Shown here in pieces: positions 1 through 12,726 of a stretch of DNA of 64,000 nt. The notes below the pieces were generated by a model, which had not been told where the DNA came from, did not search any database, and saw only the letters and a program-made list of their open reading frames with translations. Made by a program: the position numbers and the translations under genes. The stretch is from Nematostella vectensis. Lineage: Eukaryota; Cnidaria; Anthozoa; Actiniaria; Edwardsiidae. Each line of letters begins with the position of its first letter. Position 1 is the first letter of the stretch. The stretch is taken from contig NC_064048.1 of the NCBI RefSeq assembly GCF_932526225.1, forward strand, positions 12,345,665-12,409,664, read 5' to 3'.

Positions 1-3000
1 CCTTGCACTGCGAACAGATACTAAAGAAAATGAAGATGTTGGTCATTTCGTCATTTTGCATTTGGTACACTAATTTTCCCTATTCAAGACACTTCCACCA
101 GACGTAATTCCATACCTCCTAGATTGTAACTTTTTTTAGTGAAGACTACTTGATAATCTTCGCGCTATTCATAAACGTAGGGACGAAAGCTATAAATTTC
201 AATGACATCTTACCAAAAGTCGCATCTATTTTTATATGGTCGCAGTTTACAATTTGTTTGCTATTTCTCGCTAAGTACTTAAAGGAATTCTTCACCTTAT
301 TTGACGTATGAGCTTAATTGAACAATTTTCCTTCATTTTGCTGTACTTACAGCTCCCTCCACTGTCTGACACAACTATTGAGCTTAATGCAAACAAACTG
401 TAGCTAACATCTTTAGTGCCGCAGAAAAAAACAATGCTAATAAATCTACATTGTAGTGATTTAAATACGGTCGAATAATAGAATTAAATCCAACTATAAA
501 TTTATATGATACATTCTATTCTTAGGCGTGAACAGCCTATGGATAATCCAATTTTCCAAAATTCAACATTAAAAAACGAAACGAAGTGTTACAATATGAA
601 TATTAGTAAATGGGTCCCCTGAAGTTAAACAGTTGCGCACAGTTTGTTTACAAGTGCCCACAAAACTAGAACAGTCTTGCTAAGGACTTGTTTTCTCACC
701 CTTTTATTTGAATGAGCCTTTACCCCTGCCTTCAAGACTGGCTCTTGGATCGAAATTGATTCTCGATAGCGAGAAGTTAAAGCTATCAAGTGTTCGAGAC
801 ATGTGGAGCCGACCGTGTTCTTTGAAGACCTATTTTATATTGTAATGACTAATATTGTAATAGCTAACAAGAAAAATATATTTGAATGTCCTTCATACTA
901 CTTGAGAAGTCCATCTATTTCGTCCTCAAGGCCTGCTTTTCAGGGATTATGCAAATCAAACGCGTGACGTCATCGCGTAGAACATTGGGCCTGATGATTT
1001 TGTTACGCCAACGAATGGGATAAGGCGTCTATTTTTTTTTTCTTATCTTTTTTTCTATTTTTTTTCTATTTTTTTTTCTTCAACGGAAGCATTTTGCCTT
1101 GATTACAATTGAAAACGCTCTCAGTCTCAAATTCAAGTTACATTTGCGATGTTCGCATTTTGTTCAAAGAAGACGCCAAAAAGATACACCTTTCAGTTCT
1201 ATATAAAGTTTAAGGCTAATCTTTGTAAATTTTTAATAAAAAGGACGTTTTCCGGTTCCTTGATGCGGAACGTCGTCTGCAATGCCAATCTTACTTAAGA
1301 TTACCTCGCCGCACGGGGTTCCTGTGTTTATGCGAAAGGCGATTCAACTTTTTAGCTCAACATCTAGGCGGAAAAAGTCTCTTTCTAGAAACAGAAGAGA
1401 CGCAGGTGTTTTTTTTTCCATAAAGACATCGCAAAGACATCTGGCATCTTAAGAGCATTTTCAAAGTACAATATTATTATTTACATATAATGTATTTTTA
1501 CATGATATTAACTTAGAATTTCATTTTGAGCCACTATCAGATAACAAAGTGTCTACGCAAAGCTCTCAGTTATGCTTGATGTGAAAAAAAAACGTCCGTA
1601 AAAGGACTCGAATCTCTGAGGCATATATTGGACTATTCCTCGTTTGCCTGTCATATGTAACCAATCGGAGAACTTAAAAAGAGGATGTAACAAAATTTGT
1701 GATAATGAAATCGAAATCGTAGGGCGATGTCGTTACAATCTTTAAATTAGAGATCTTTTCGCGACATTCCATAAGCACCGTAAGCCCGAACTTTTTTGTC
1801 TTTTTTTTTTCAAACAAATTCCATTGCTAAATAGAATTTTTTTTACCATCCGATAACCATTAAATCAATGCTTAAACTTTTTTCTTGTCTTTATTATTAA
1901 TGCACTTCATGGCTCCTATAGAGGTACTAGAAACATTTGTTTTAATCTAATTTTATTTTGGTCGTTTCTTAAACCCGTCTAAGTCATTTATCTCAGAAAA
2001 GTGATGAATTATCCTCTTAGTATTGTTCTAAATACTGTTGTATCGACGATGTTATGGGTCACATTAGATTAAAAGCCCAATATACCAACAACGATCGGTG
2101 AAAAATCACTTCAACGAGATATTACTTTTGACTTACCTTTTATGATAAAACCTAGAAGACTTGAGTAGGAATATTACGATGGGGGATCTCTCGTTGCTTT
2201 ATCTTGCGAGGCTAAGCTTGGAATCAAGTTTTGGGCGTCGGTTTTCTCCCCATATGTACCGTAGACTACCTTTTCGCTTCTAGAACACAGAGATAACATC
2301 AGGTGCTACATTGATTGCGTCGTATTTATGAGTAAGTGCTAAAAAGCCTACCCTACCACTACGAGATAGTTCTTCTTATCTGCAACTTCAGGGCTTAGGA
2401 ATCTCGGAAACAATAACAGGGCATGTTCACCAAATGAACTTCCTCTCCGTACAATATACCCGTTCCGGCTGAGCTGAACGTAACTGATCTCCCCCAGTCA
2501 GTTTACAAATGATTTTGCTAAATTGAGAAATCGATGTGTGTGGACCCTTTTTTGCGTTAATTACTACGCTATTGATATTCAATAAAGCGTTTTATAGTCA
2601 AACAATGGCATTTTTCAAGTATAATGTTCGATTTGGCAGATAATACCAGCTTATCTTTATTTTTTATTATTCCGCGCAGTCGCTTTTTTCGAATACGAGA
2701 AAGAATACAATTAAAAAAATAATGATGAATAAAAAATACGCCTGCTTGAGACTAAAGAACTCGATTAATTGTGCTCTATAAAAAAAGGAAGCAAAAGAGA
2801 GAGATGATAATATTTTAGAGTCATAATAACATATGCACAGTTTTATAGATTTTAGACATATTAAGAGCATTTCAACACTGTATACATAATCTTGTAAAGT
2901 CTACCAACTGCCTGTTTGTAAATAGGGCTGCTCAACCTAAATGTTCCCTCTCTACATTTTTTTTTCTTTTTTGAGCGGTAATAGAAACATATTGTCGTTA

Positions 3001-3719
3001 GTATAAGGGCATTCATATGTGCTCATAAGATGTCTAGATTACCACAAACGAGAGATCTTTCCACTCGTTATCAAGACTTCTATATTAGAGCTCCAACCTA
3101 GTGCGTCTTTGTTCTAGTTTATCTTTATATTACGCAAGCACTGAGCCTAAACTCATATGACTCAATGTCGTGCATACTTAAAAAGAAATCCATACATTCC
3201 CGCATTACCGCGATTTTAAATGTCCTGCTACCTCTCTGGCTTCCGTCATTCAAACTAACGGAATTACAATTGGTATTTTTTATTGGTAATCGCCTTGGCG
3301 TGGCTGGAAACCTTTTTAGCCTTGGTCTAGGATTCAAGAATTTTGAATGGAGGCAGTCAGATGTCAATTTAGCTGTTGGAAATAATCGGCAAAAGCTCGC
3401 AGAATACTGGAAACCGCATTAAGCACCTTAGCCGCTCTGAGAGCAGGGATCTACAGCTGAAGGCCTAATAACTCCCACCGAGACCGCCCCGCCGGCAAAA
3501 CCGGCTGATAAAAACGACAGATAGATTTCACACATTTAAAAAGGTTCCTTCTTGTCAAATAGACCCGGTGGCTGGAAGCACGAAAATGTGTGATTTCCCC
3601 CGTTTGTGATTTACCGACAGAGGATTTGCACGGATTTGAGCTCAGCTTATCTTTTGCGAGAGAGAATGGGGGTCTAAAGCGATTGATTTTGCAGACAGTA
3701 ATCAGCAAGCGACAGGTGT
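1..3719. other. Gene-poor AT-rich stretch
   Basis: I see no convincing gene here on either strand. The stretch is AT-rich with several T-tracts (about 1031-1080 and 1800-1840). Open frames such as 3165-3422 (+) and its opposite-strand partners are short, resemble no family I know, and lack splice or promoter support. Confidence 0.5.
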
Positions 3720-3960
3720 AGACCAGACAAGAGCGTGACAGATTTTAGCGTGACACTATAACGTGACACTTGGTATGCAGATAGATTTACCCGCTGAAGC
3801 CTGTAGTAGAGAGTAACACTTGTTCGATTTTAGCGTGACACTAGAGAGTAACACTTGTTTGATCTTAGCGTGACATTAGAGGGTGACACTGAGAGTAGCA
3901 CTTGGTCTGTGGATAGTTAACCACTGGAGAGTGAAGCTTTCATTTTGTATAAGCAAAATG
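3720..3960. repeat. Degenerate short repeat with 'agcgtgacac' motif
   Basis: The words 'tttagcgtgacact' and 'agagagtaacacttg' recur five or six times at irregular spacing. It reads as a decayed tandem repeat. No coding potential is seen. The related word 'gcgtgac' also recurs in repeats at 34.5 kb and 49.5 kb. Confidence 0.55.
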
Positions 3961-5036
3961 GTTAGCGTGACAACCAAAAAACCCAAAAATGATTGATTTT
4001 AAATATGGTATGTAATGACCTAATTAGGAATTGACCGAGCGCGCTAGAAAAACAAAAGCTTTTAAAACAAGATTGGTTTACATGTATGCTTTTGATTCTA
4101 TCACCAAAAGGGTGGGGGTGTACGGAAAATCAGGGGCTCATTTTCGTTTTGACAAGACATCTGTTGCTAAGGAAAAGTGAATATATCATAAAAGCCTTGT
4201 AGAAAGTCATGAGGGTCTGAAATTCGCAATGTTGACCAACAAAAGTGTGCTCACTATTATGATGACGTTACCCCGTGACGTCATAATGTGACGTCATAGA
4301 TGCAGATAAAAGCAAATATTTCAAGTAAAATTGCTCGAAAACAAATATCGAACACATTTTATGAAGCTTGAGGGATGGATTCATTAAGCCAAGCATGCGT
4401 TTTTAGAAATGATTGAGTAATTGTTTTTGTATGATTTTTCAAAGGTCCTGAAATCCAGATTATTTGATATAATTTTCATTTCTGTTAAATTAACGCTAAA
4501 TCCATGCTTGGCTATAAAAGAAGATTTTAATAAAAACGAATACAACAAAAATATTGCGTTTTGAAATAATTTGGCGAAAAAAAAGCTTTTTTTTTTAGAA
4601 AACGCAGAACCGGAATTGAAACAAAGCCCGCGCGTGCACATTTTGCCAGCTCAGACACAATGATATCTCACATGATGAAATTGAAATGAAGTTTAAAAAC
4701 AAATTCCAATAGTGTTTCGTGGTATATACACTTCAAAGGAACGATATTCGTCATGTCATGATGGAAATTAAAAAAGTATTTTAAAATTCTGATACAGTGC
4801 GTGCGCGAGCGTTTGCAACCGGTTTTTGTAGCGCGCGCAGGTTGTGAAAATTGAAAACTTTGGCTTCAATAAAAGGTACGCTTGATTAAATATTCGCTGA
4901 ATTTTCGTTTTTACAAAATATGGGAAATATCATAACCAGAAAAGGCTGAGATCTAATTTTGGGGAACTTGAAGTGCATATTTTTTTGTTTCTTTTACTTC
5001 AGAAAAGCTTGTGAATGACGAATTCCGTGTTATGTA

Positions 5037-5337
5037 TATACCTATTTCAAAAAACGTTGTCAGTGCGAGACGGCAAATGGCGATTGGCAAATGGCAGTTT
5101 TAGGACCGAAAGGAACAATGGGTCTCATTAAATTTCTACTAAATGATGAAGAATATGGATAAATCAAACAATTATCCATTAAAGATCATCAATGTATGTC
5201 TCTGACATTGCTAGACTTTATTTGACACCTTTAATTTTACGAATGATTAGTACCCAGAAGCACCGTTCAAGCTTAGAACTGCCATTTACTATTTGCCATT
5301 CGCCATTTGCACTGACAACCTTTTTTGAAATAGGTAT
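5037..5337. mobile_element. Small TIR element (MITE), about 300 bp
   Basis: The left end 'tatacctatttcaaaaaacg' (5037 on) matches, inverted, the right end at about 5280-5337. The match includes 'ttgtcagtgc' and the words 'ggcaaatggc' and 'aaatggcagtt', so each arm is about 60 bp. There is no coding capacity. The ends begin at TATA/TA, which would fit a TA target as in Tc1/mariner-type elements, but the class is an inference. Confidence 0.7.
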
Positions 5338-5422
5338 ATGCGCGCGCTCAACGCCACCAGCGTAGCGACGTCGTAACTGAGCAACACTAATGTCAGTACA
5401 CCCTTAAGGCGTGTTTACGGAC

Positions 5423-5880
5423 CAGGGGCTCGTTTCTCAAAACACCCGAGAATTCTCGGGCCCGAAAACGATTGATTCCTTAAATTTGAAAAGCGGGCTA
5501 ATTTCTATAAAATTTATGGTATCTATATGTGTTGCAATATCGTCAAATATCGCATTTTACCACAAAGATTCATGTAAAGGATGATTCCCTTAATAGATTT
5601 ATATATATTGATCTTTCCCGAACTCCTCGGGCCCGAAATTCACATGGCTTAAATATTAAGAAAGTTCTCGGGACCTCGCAGTCACCCTAGACTTTTCGAG
5701 TAACTTTCTGGCTTCAGCAAAACTTCGAAAATAGCCCTAATGAGCGAAATCATTTGGAATAGGAACCAAAAGGAAGTTCAAACTGTTCTAAAACATAAAA
5801 GCGGTTCTCAAAAAGTAAAACATGCGAAATTTTGGGCAAAAATGCAAAATAAAATTTTCGGGCCGAGAAACGGGCGCCTG
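5423..5880. mobile_element. MITE with CAGG...CCTG ends, about 460 bp
   Basis: The left end 'caggggctcgtttctc' pairs with the inverted right end 'gagaaacgggcgcctg'. Subterminal 'cgggcccgaaaa' pairs with 'ttttcgggccga'. An internal 'ctcgggcccga' block recurs at 5456 and 5627. No transposase is encoded. I see no clear target duplication, so the exact ends are approximate. Confidence 0.6.
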
Positions 5881-6239
5881 GCTATCTTTAGATGCGCGCG
5901 CACCGAAGTGCCATTCAGCTACATTTGTTGCTATAGTGACGGAAGAGGAGATCAAAGCAAAATTCATTGAAATGTAGTATCCCGCGCAGCCGTTCTTTGT
6001 GTCGGTCATGCAACACTCCCATCCCAAATGCGTTGCGTGACCTACACTAAAAAAGGCTGCGCGGGAGACTAACTGAAATGCGGCCAACTTATGGTAAACT
6101 TATGGTATGCATTTATTCACTCACGTTATTCAGGCTTTTGATTGAATAGAGAAAATCAGTCCGCATTGAAAGGATCAAATAGTCGTGACAAAATGTTATA
6201 TGTAGTATTTTTAGGGCAAAAACAAATTGCAATTCCTTC

Positions 6240-6971
6240 GCGAATTGTAATACCTGACGCGAATTGTAATATCTGACACACTTTGTAATACCTGACGCAC
6301 ATTGTAATACCTGACGCACATTGTAATACCTGACGCACTTTGTAATACCCGACGCACTTTGTTATACCTGACGCACTTTGTAATACCTAACGCCCTATGT
6401 AATACCTGACGCACTTTCAAATATCTGACGCACTTTGTAATACCTGACGCAACATGTAATACCTGACGCACATTGTTTTACCTGGCGCACATTGTAATAC
6501 CTGACGCACTTTGTAATACCTGACGCACTTTGTAATACCTGACGCACTTTGTAATACCTGGCGCACTTTCTGATATCTGACGCACTTTGTTATACCTGAC
6601 GCACTTTGTAATACCTGACGCACTTTGTAATACCTGACGCACTTTGTTATACCTGACGCACTTTGTAATACCTGACGCACTTTGTAATACCTAACGCAAT
6701 TTGTAATACCTGAGGCACTTTGAAATATCTGACGCACTTTGTAATACCTGACGCACTTTGTAATACCTGACGCACTTTGTAATACCTGACGCACTTTGTA
6801 ATATCTGACGCACTTTGTAATACCTGACGCACTTTGAAATATCTGACGAATTTTGTAATACACGTATAATAACTGACGCACTTCGTAATAGAAATACATT
6901 TGACGCACTTTGTAATAAAAAGAATTGACGCATTTTGCAATAAAAAACACATCTGACGCACTTTGTAATAA
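6240..6971. repeat. 19-bp minisatellite, about 31 regular plus several diverged copies
   Basis: The unit is close to 'ctttgtaatacctgacgca' on the + strand, repeated head to tail to about 6840, then diverging. Because 19 is not a multiple of 3 and the complement of the unit has no stop, all three - strand frames stay open. This produces long artificial open frames rich in 'YYKVRQVLQ'-like words. I do not regard these as genes. Confidence 0.92.
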
Positions 6972-7539
6972 AATATTATGCCTCTTGCAATAAACTGGAA
7001 TTTCCGTGTTACCAAAGCGTGAGTGTATTGGTACTAAGCTGTATAATAATTATTTTATTGGTCTCGTTTGCTTGGCCTAAATTGGAACGGTTTTATAATT
7101 CCCTGTAATGACTCGAACAATAAGGTGTTTTCAAATCTACAGCAAGAGGACCCGGCTTGCGCACGCGCTCTGATTTTGGCCGTTGTCGCGTCTTGAAAAG
7201 GACGTGAAAAAGCATGAAATACCGTCCAAAATACTTCCTGAACAGTCGATGCGCTTAATAATTGAGCAATCCATTTACAACTACGTGCTAAGCAGATTAT
7301 ATTGTTTTACTATTTGTCTTTCATCTGCTTCCTTAATCGCTTCTTAAAACAACAAATTCTCACTTATCTCTTTTGCACGATAGCGGCATGGACGATCACC
7401 CCGTCACTTGGGAGTCTCACGGAACATGATTTGTGCCCCCTGCATGTGGCCTTAAGACACAATTCCAAAAGAGCATTTTCGAAAATGTATTATTTCGTAA
7501 AACAATCCTCGATTTTTCACGTACGTTGAGTTAAATCTT

Positions 7540-7640
7540 TGGTAAGCCAAAATCCAGGAAGTAACCCAGACTAAAGTTTTAGGTAATCAGATCTTTGACG
7601 AAAGTGTCGAAAGGTATCATTGACTCGTCAGGGGACTAGC
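7540..7640 (+). repeat. Dispersed repeat, copy 1 of a direct pair
   Basis: About 95 bp beginning near 'aatccaggaagtaac' and ending near 'gtcaggggac' is repeated in the same orientation at 8440-8535 with roughly 80-85% identity by eye. It is non-coding. The spacing of about 900 bp could mean the two ends of one element or a local duplication. Confidence 0.65.
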
Positions 7641-8439
7641 TCTGGGAACGTTAGTAAAAAGCCGCAGAAAAAAAGAAATCTAAGGGCAATTTATTATATG
7701 TCGGTTCCCTTTTAAAGAAGGCCAATCACGCTCACTGCCGAGTCACACAAAACACAAAAGGAACCATTTCCATCGGCTTAATTTCAGCGAGTAACCAAAA
7801 AATTTTCAATCAAATATCGTCAATAACATATCAGACTTCATTCGTAGATTGTTATTTTGACGTTTTCGCTGCATTTTTAATGATAAACAACAAAAAAGAG
7901 TGAGTGATCGAAATTTTTTTTAAGTTGGTGAAGCCTTCTGAAGGATTGCATGAAAGCTTGTTGACTTTGCATTCGCGACATATAATATATGCGATATTAT
8001 CACATTCCAAACCACCAATCTTATCGTTACCAATCTTATCGTAAAACGTAAGATCTCGAATACTTCAAATTACTTTGAAGCTTTATTGTTTCTCACATTT
8101 TTTTCTCACGTATTCAAGCAAAATTTATGATTTTCAAACAAAGGATTAAACTGGTTCAAATGGTTTCATTCACCCCATTTCTATTAATCTGCTTTTAGCG
8201 TTCCCGAAAGATACAGACACCATTATCTCGGTACGTCTAGCTAATGGTGGATAATTCCAGCAACAAAAACATGGTAAATCCCTTATAAGAGGAAAATTGT
8301 AACTCAAATATTATCTCTTATTGCCTTCCAGCCCTTAAAGACGTGAAAGGAAACAATTGTAATAATGAAAAGCAATTTTGCTAAAAAAAAAAAACATCTT
8401 GATGTATCCATGATACAATAAAAACAATAAACGTTATTT

Positions 8440-8535
8440 CACGAAGCCATAATCCAGGAAGTAACCAAGACTGAAGTTTTAGGTCATCAGATCTTCAGGT
8501 ATTGAATGGTATCATTGACTTGTCAGGGGACATGC
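8440..8535 (+). repeat. Dispersed repeat, copy 2 of a direct pair
   Basis: This is the partner of 7540-7640. It shares 'atccaggaagtaac', 'gaagttttaggt', 'atcagatctt' and 'ggtatcattgact'. Confidence 0.65.
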
Positions 8536-10354
8536 TTTCAAGATAACAAGGCGAACAAGATCAAACTTTATGTCCCTCATATGGTCAAATTCCTTTCCTT
8601 TGCCTTCACATAAAGAGAACCATTTATATACAATTTTAAATACTTACTTTCGGGCAGAGAAGGGCAGCGCGCGGCACACAAAGCAGTTTTGTGACGGTAT
8701 TTATAGGGGATTCGCTCACAGGGGAAAATTACTGCCAATCTTGAAGATGTAGATGTACTTGAGTTAAAGAGGCTATACCAGGAGTATGTGGGCTATACAC
8801 TTGTACATGCGGTAAACATAACGGACATTTTAATTACAAGTTCGCAAAATATGAATAAACATTTTTGCGGAGTGTTTTCTTTAATTGTTATATCTGAGAA
8901 AACAACATCTTAACAAACAAGACCATTTACTTACTGAAACACCATTACTCAACTATTCCAGGGAGACCTCTAAAATGCGCAAGTCTCGTTCATCATCACG
9001 ATAGTGCAAATACTGATCACTTAGCTTAGCACTTAGCATTTCAAGACTAAAATGTTCTAATGAAAGTATCAAATGGAGTAATGACGCCCCCGGGTGGGGG
9101 GGGGGGGGGGAGGGGGTTCTTTCCATGTCGACTTGATAGGGATGCCCGTCGTATATTTTAGGAGTCATGGGGCATCCGAGAAAAAAAAATAGCTTTTCTC
9201 TTAGAAATGTTTTTTATGGCTCCTGGGGTATTGTTTAGGGTAGCTATTTTTGATCGTGCAGGTATTTTTTGGGTATTTTTCGAATTTTCCGACGAGCATC
9301 ACTATCACTTTTACCTTGAAACCCCCCCCCCCCCCCCCCCCCCCCGGGAATAAAGCATTTTAAACGCAATGATACAATGGTGAATAGCAATCCTATCTAT
9401 TGGGGCCGCTATTATTTGATTTTACATTTCAAGATGCATGAAGGGTTTTGCTGCCTCGGCACATTCCTTAGAATTTTGTTAAATCTCAGGCAGGATGGAC
9501 GTTCTTATAAAAAAAGATTGATTGCTGCCTGTCGAATTGTTGGATATATTTTTTTAGAAAAGGCTTTTATCTTCTATTTCCCTAAACACTTTGCCTTGCC
9601 CGTGCTTTTATGAATTTCCTTATCGACTCGTCAAATATCAATGGTAACAATAGCGCGCGCTCGTATAGAAGCAAATCAAATGAAATGTATCTTTTTACCC
9701 AAATTTAAAGATTATCCTTTCGTTATAAATACACGGCATGAGCCAGTGGTTTTATTTTCGCAGTTCATTCAAGAAATGCTAAGCTTAACAACTTTCTTAC
9801 CTGGTATAGAATGCAGCTGAGATACATTCCCTCTTTGCGTTGTTAGACGGGCTTTAACGCCATCTAGCGTCAATTGAAGCGAGTGCTAGATGAAGGTGAA
9901 ACAGCTCGAATAATAAGAGCAACTCTATCCTTTTATTCTTGTGAACTTGTTAGCGACAGCACTTCTTGTTTCCAGTTAATGAGAAAAGTTTGTTTGTTAT
10001 CTGACGCGAAATATGAGCCAAATCTAGAAAAGTAATCCAACTCTCAGATAGATTCTTCCGATGTGTCAGAAACATGGCTAATTACATGGTGGTGATGTTA
10101 AAGTGTTAGCTTTTTTGGCACGTGGGTCTGGGGATTAGTAACGTCAAATATCACCGCTCTTTTCGGAGTCACGTAACGCTTCCCGCCCTAAAAGCAGCTG
10201 TAAAGTAGTCTACTCTGGACTCGTCACGCTTGAGCCCCACTGAGCTGTGACCACGTACGAGTGTTTTACCGCTAAGAAAACTATACAAAATATGCGATGT
10301 ACAGACCAATAAAAGGGGTGCTAAACAAAATACGGTCCTTTTATTAAACGGAGT
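8536..10354. other. No gene seen; two long G/C homopolymers
   Basis: There is no supported gene. The stretch contains a G tract of 15 (9096-9110, then A and five more G) and a C tract of 24 (9322-9345). An open frame at 9377-9613 (+) has no recognisable similarity. Confidence 0.5.
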
Positions 10355-12147
10355 GGCTAAATGCCGGAAAGTCGGGAAAGGTCCTCAATGGACTAAATGC
10401 CCGGCAGTTTTCATTTTATTAAAAAAAAAGCAAATTGTATACCTAGTAAGTATTCTGTATTTGTTGAAAATCGCCAATCGAATCTGAATTGAGCTTTGTT
10501 GTCGGAATGTTTTTCCTCGCTTGTATACACTATAAAAATCGAATGACACTTGAATTTTAATTTACTACAATAGCTCTGACACCTTTTTCAAATAGGACTA
10601 CACTGGAGAATCCATGTCAGTTGTAACCTGATTCATGAGTAACAAATTAATGGCGGAATCCTGATTTCTGAAAGCCATGTGAATATTTACAATAAACACA
10701 AATGTTAAAGCCTTTCTGTACATGCTTTTATTTACGCTTGTTATTTTATCTGCCGGTTTTACAACACTTGGATTCTCCGTGTGCAACTTCAACGACATCA
10801 CTTCATTACAATGGCAACACACCCATTCCCAAGAGACACAAGCGTGGAAAAGACCCCGATATTTTTCTGTCTACATCTCAGCGAGCTGTGCGTGGCGTAA
10901 CCTGTTCGTATAATAGCGAATGTTTATGACTACGTTGCACACACAGCACCATTATTTCATATTCCCGACGTCCTTGACATATACAGCATAAATTCACTAC
11001 AAATCGCAAGCTTATGTTCTCATATCATAACCAACTGCAACCTAAAAAGCTTTAATCAACGCCTTTTTCATACTAACCAAAAATGTACACAATTATAATA
11101 CAAGACATGCACAATGCTATCAACCACGTCACTGCCGTACCACAATTTCCCCAAGCTAATATGTATTTTACGTGTTTCATTCATAGTTACTATAAAATAT
11201 ATGGCGCATTACAAAAAAAAAATTGGACGAAAAATAAAATAAAATTCCTTCAAACTTTTCCTAAATGTTTGTGGAATTGTTATTTAAATCCCTGTGAAGT
11301 TTCAATCCATTCTGGGCAATATTGAGCGATTGATCGTTCAAAAAAAAAAAATCGAACCTCGTCCAGACCAGGTAAACTGAGAAAAAGTAGACCATACTTC
11401 CAGACATGAGCTGAACCACCGTATGGCAGCTTAAAGCTTTACGGCTAAGCTGGAGATTTCGGCCCAAGTACCGCTATCTAGCGAACTATACAACACAAAG
11501 GAACCTGAGTTACCCGCGCATTAATGGGGAAGCAATAACCAGGATCCCAGGCCTGTTTTAGCCGGTTACGCCACGCACAGCTCGCTGAGATGTAGACTGA
11601 AAAATATCGGGGTCTTTTTCACGCTTGCGTCTCTTGGGAATGGGTGTGTTGCTATGGTAATGAAGTGATGTCGTCATCATATGCAGATCCTACTACAGTA
11701 GTCTTCATTGCTGTCTTTAGCGTTTGCTCTTCTTTGTCCAGTCACGCACGTGCAAATGACATTTTTGTGCTCAGAACAACAAAATGCTGCATTGAAATGC
11801 ACGCAATCTAGAATGCTTTGTATTCTTTGGTTTTAGAAAATAATGTAAGATGTTATTAGTATTTACAAAGAAGTTCACATTAAATGCTGCTATATCTGAA
11901 ATTTAATTCTGATTTTTATTTTACAGATTGCCACTAAAAATGCCACTAAATTTCGGTTATAGTATACATAGACAACGGAAAACATTCAATACCGACAACA
12001 AAGCTTATTTTATATTAGCATAATACTCTTACTTAACAAATAATATATAGAATACTTTGTACTCACTAGGTCGAAAATTTACTCGGATTGTAAACTATCG
12101 GGCATTTAGTCAATTGAGGACCTTTCCCGACTGTCGGGCATATAGGC
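10355..12147. mobile_element. Long-TIR non-autonomous DNA transposon, about 1.8 kb
   Basis: About 200 bp at the left end (10355-10560) is repeated inverted at the right end (11930-12147). The clearest match is 'gtcgggaaaggtcctcaat' followed by 'gactaaatgcccg', which appears at 10371 and, reverse-complemented, near 12105. Inside is a second inverted pair of about 120 bp (10788-10910 versus 11560-11680). No transposase reading frame is seen, so it depends on another element if active. A shorter relative lies at 25506-25875. Confidence 0.75.
11330..11690 (-). mobile_element. SINE-like dispersed repeat, copy A
   Basis: About 300 bp closely matches 36590-36940 in the same orientation. Shared words include 'tagaccatacttccagac', 'agctttacggct', 'ccgctatctagcgaact', 'acccgcgcattaat' and 'gcaataaccagg'. 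On the - strand it has a tRNA-like A-box word ('gtggcgtaaccgg') and a B-box-like word ('ggttcgatt') followed by a T run. That would fit a tRNA-derived SINE on the - strand. The element lies inside the 10355-12147 transposon. Confidence 0.55.
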
Positions 12148-12224
12148 CATCATTGCAGCTATCGAGCTAAGTAGTACGCTAAAGATCAAGCCATTTATAG
12201 ATGGTTATTATACCATCAGTAACC

Positions 12225-12726
12225 TACAAACGCATAAACCCTGGGGACGGACCATTACAAACGCATAAAACCTGGGGACGGACCATTACAAACGCATAAA
12301 CCCTGGGGACGGACCATTACAAACGCATAAAACCTGGGGACAGACCATTACAAACGCATAAACCCTGGGGACGGACCATTACAAACGCATAAACCCTGGG
12401 GACGGACCATTACAAACGCATAAACCCTGGGGACGGACCATTACAAACGCATAAACCCTGGGGACGGACCATTACAAACGCATAAACCCTGGGGACGGAC
12501 CATTACAAACGCATAAACCCTGGGGACGGACCATTACAAACGCATAAACCCTGGGGACGGACCATTACAAACGCATAAACCCTGGGGACGGACCATTACA
12601 AACGCATAAACCCTGGGGACGGACCATTACAAACGCATAAACCCTGGGGACGGACCATTACAAACGCATAAACCCTGGGGACGGACCATTACAAACGCAT
12701 AAACCCTGGGGACGGACCATTACAAA
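12225..12726. repeat. 31-bp minisatellite, about 16 copies
   Basis: The unit 'acaaacgcataaaccctggg' plus 'gacggaccatt' repeats with a period of 31 bp and almost no variation beyond 'ccc' to 'acc' and one 'gga' to 'aga'. The near-identity of the copies implies recent expansion or ongoing homogenisation. Confidence 0.95.

Noticed and set aside
6417-6950. 177-aa open frame on the - strand
   Set aside because: It is the translation of the 19-bp minisatellite, open in all three frames because the unit has no stop on that strand.
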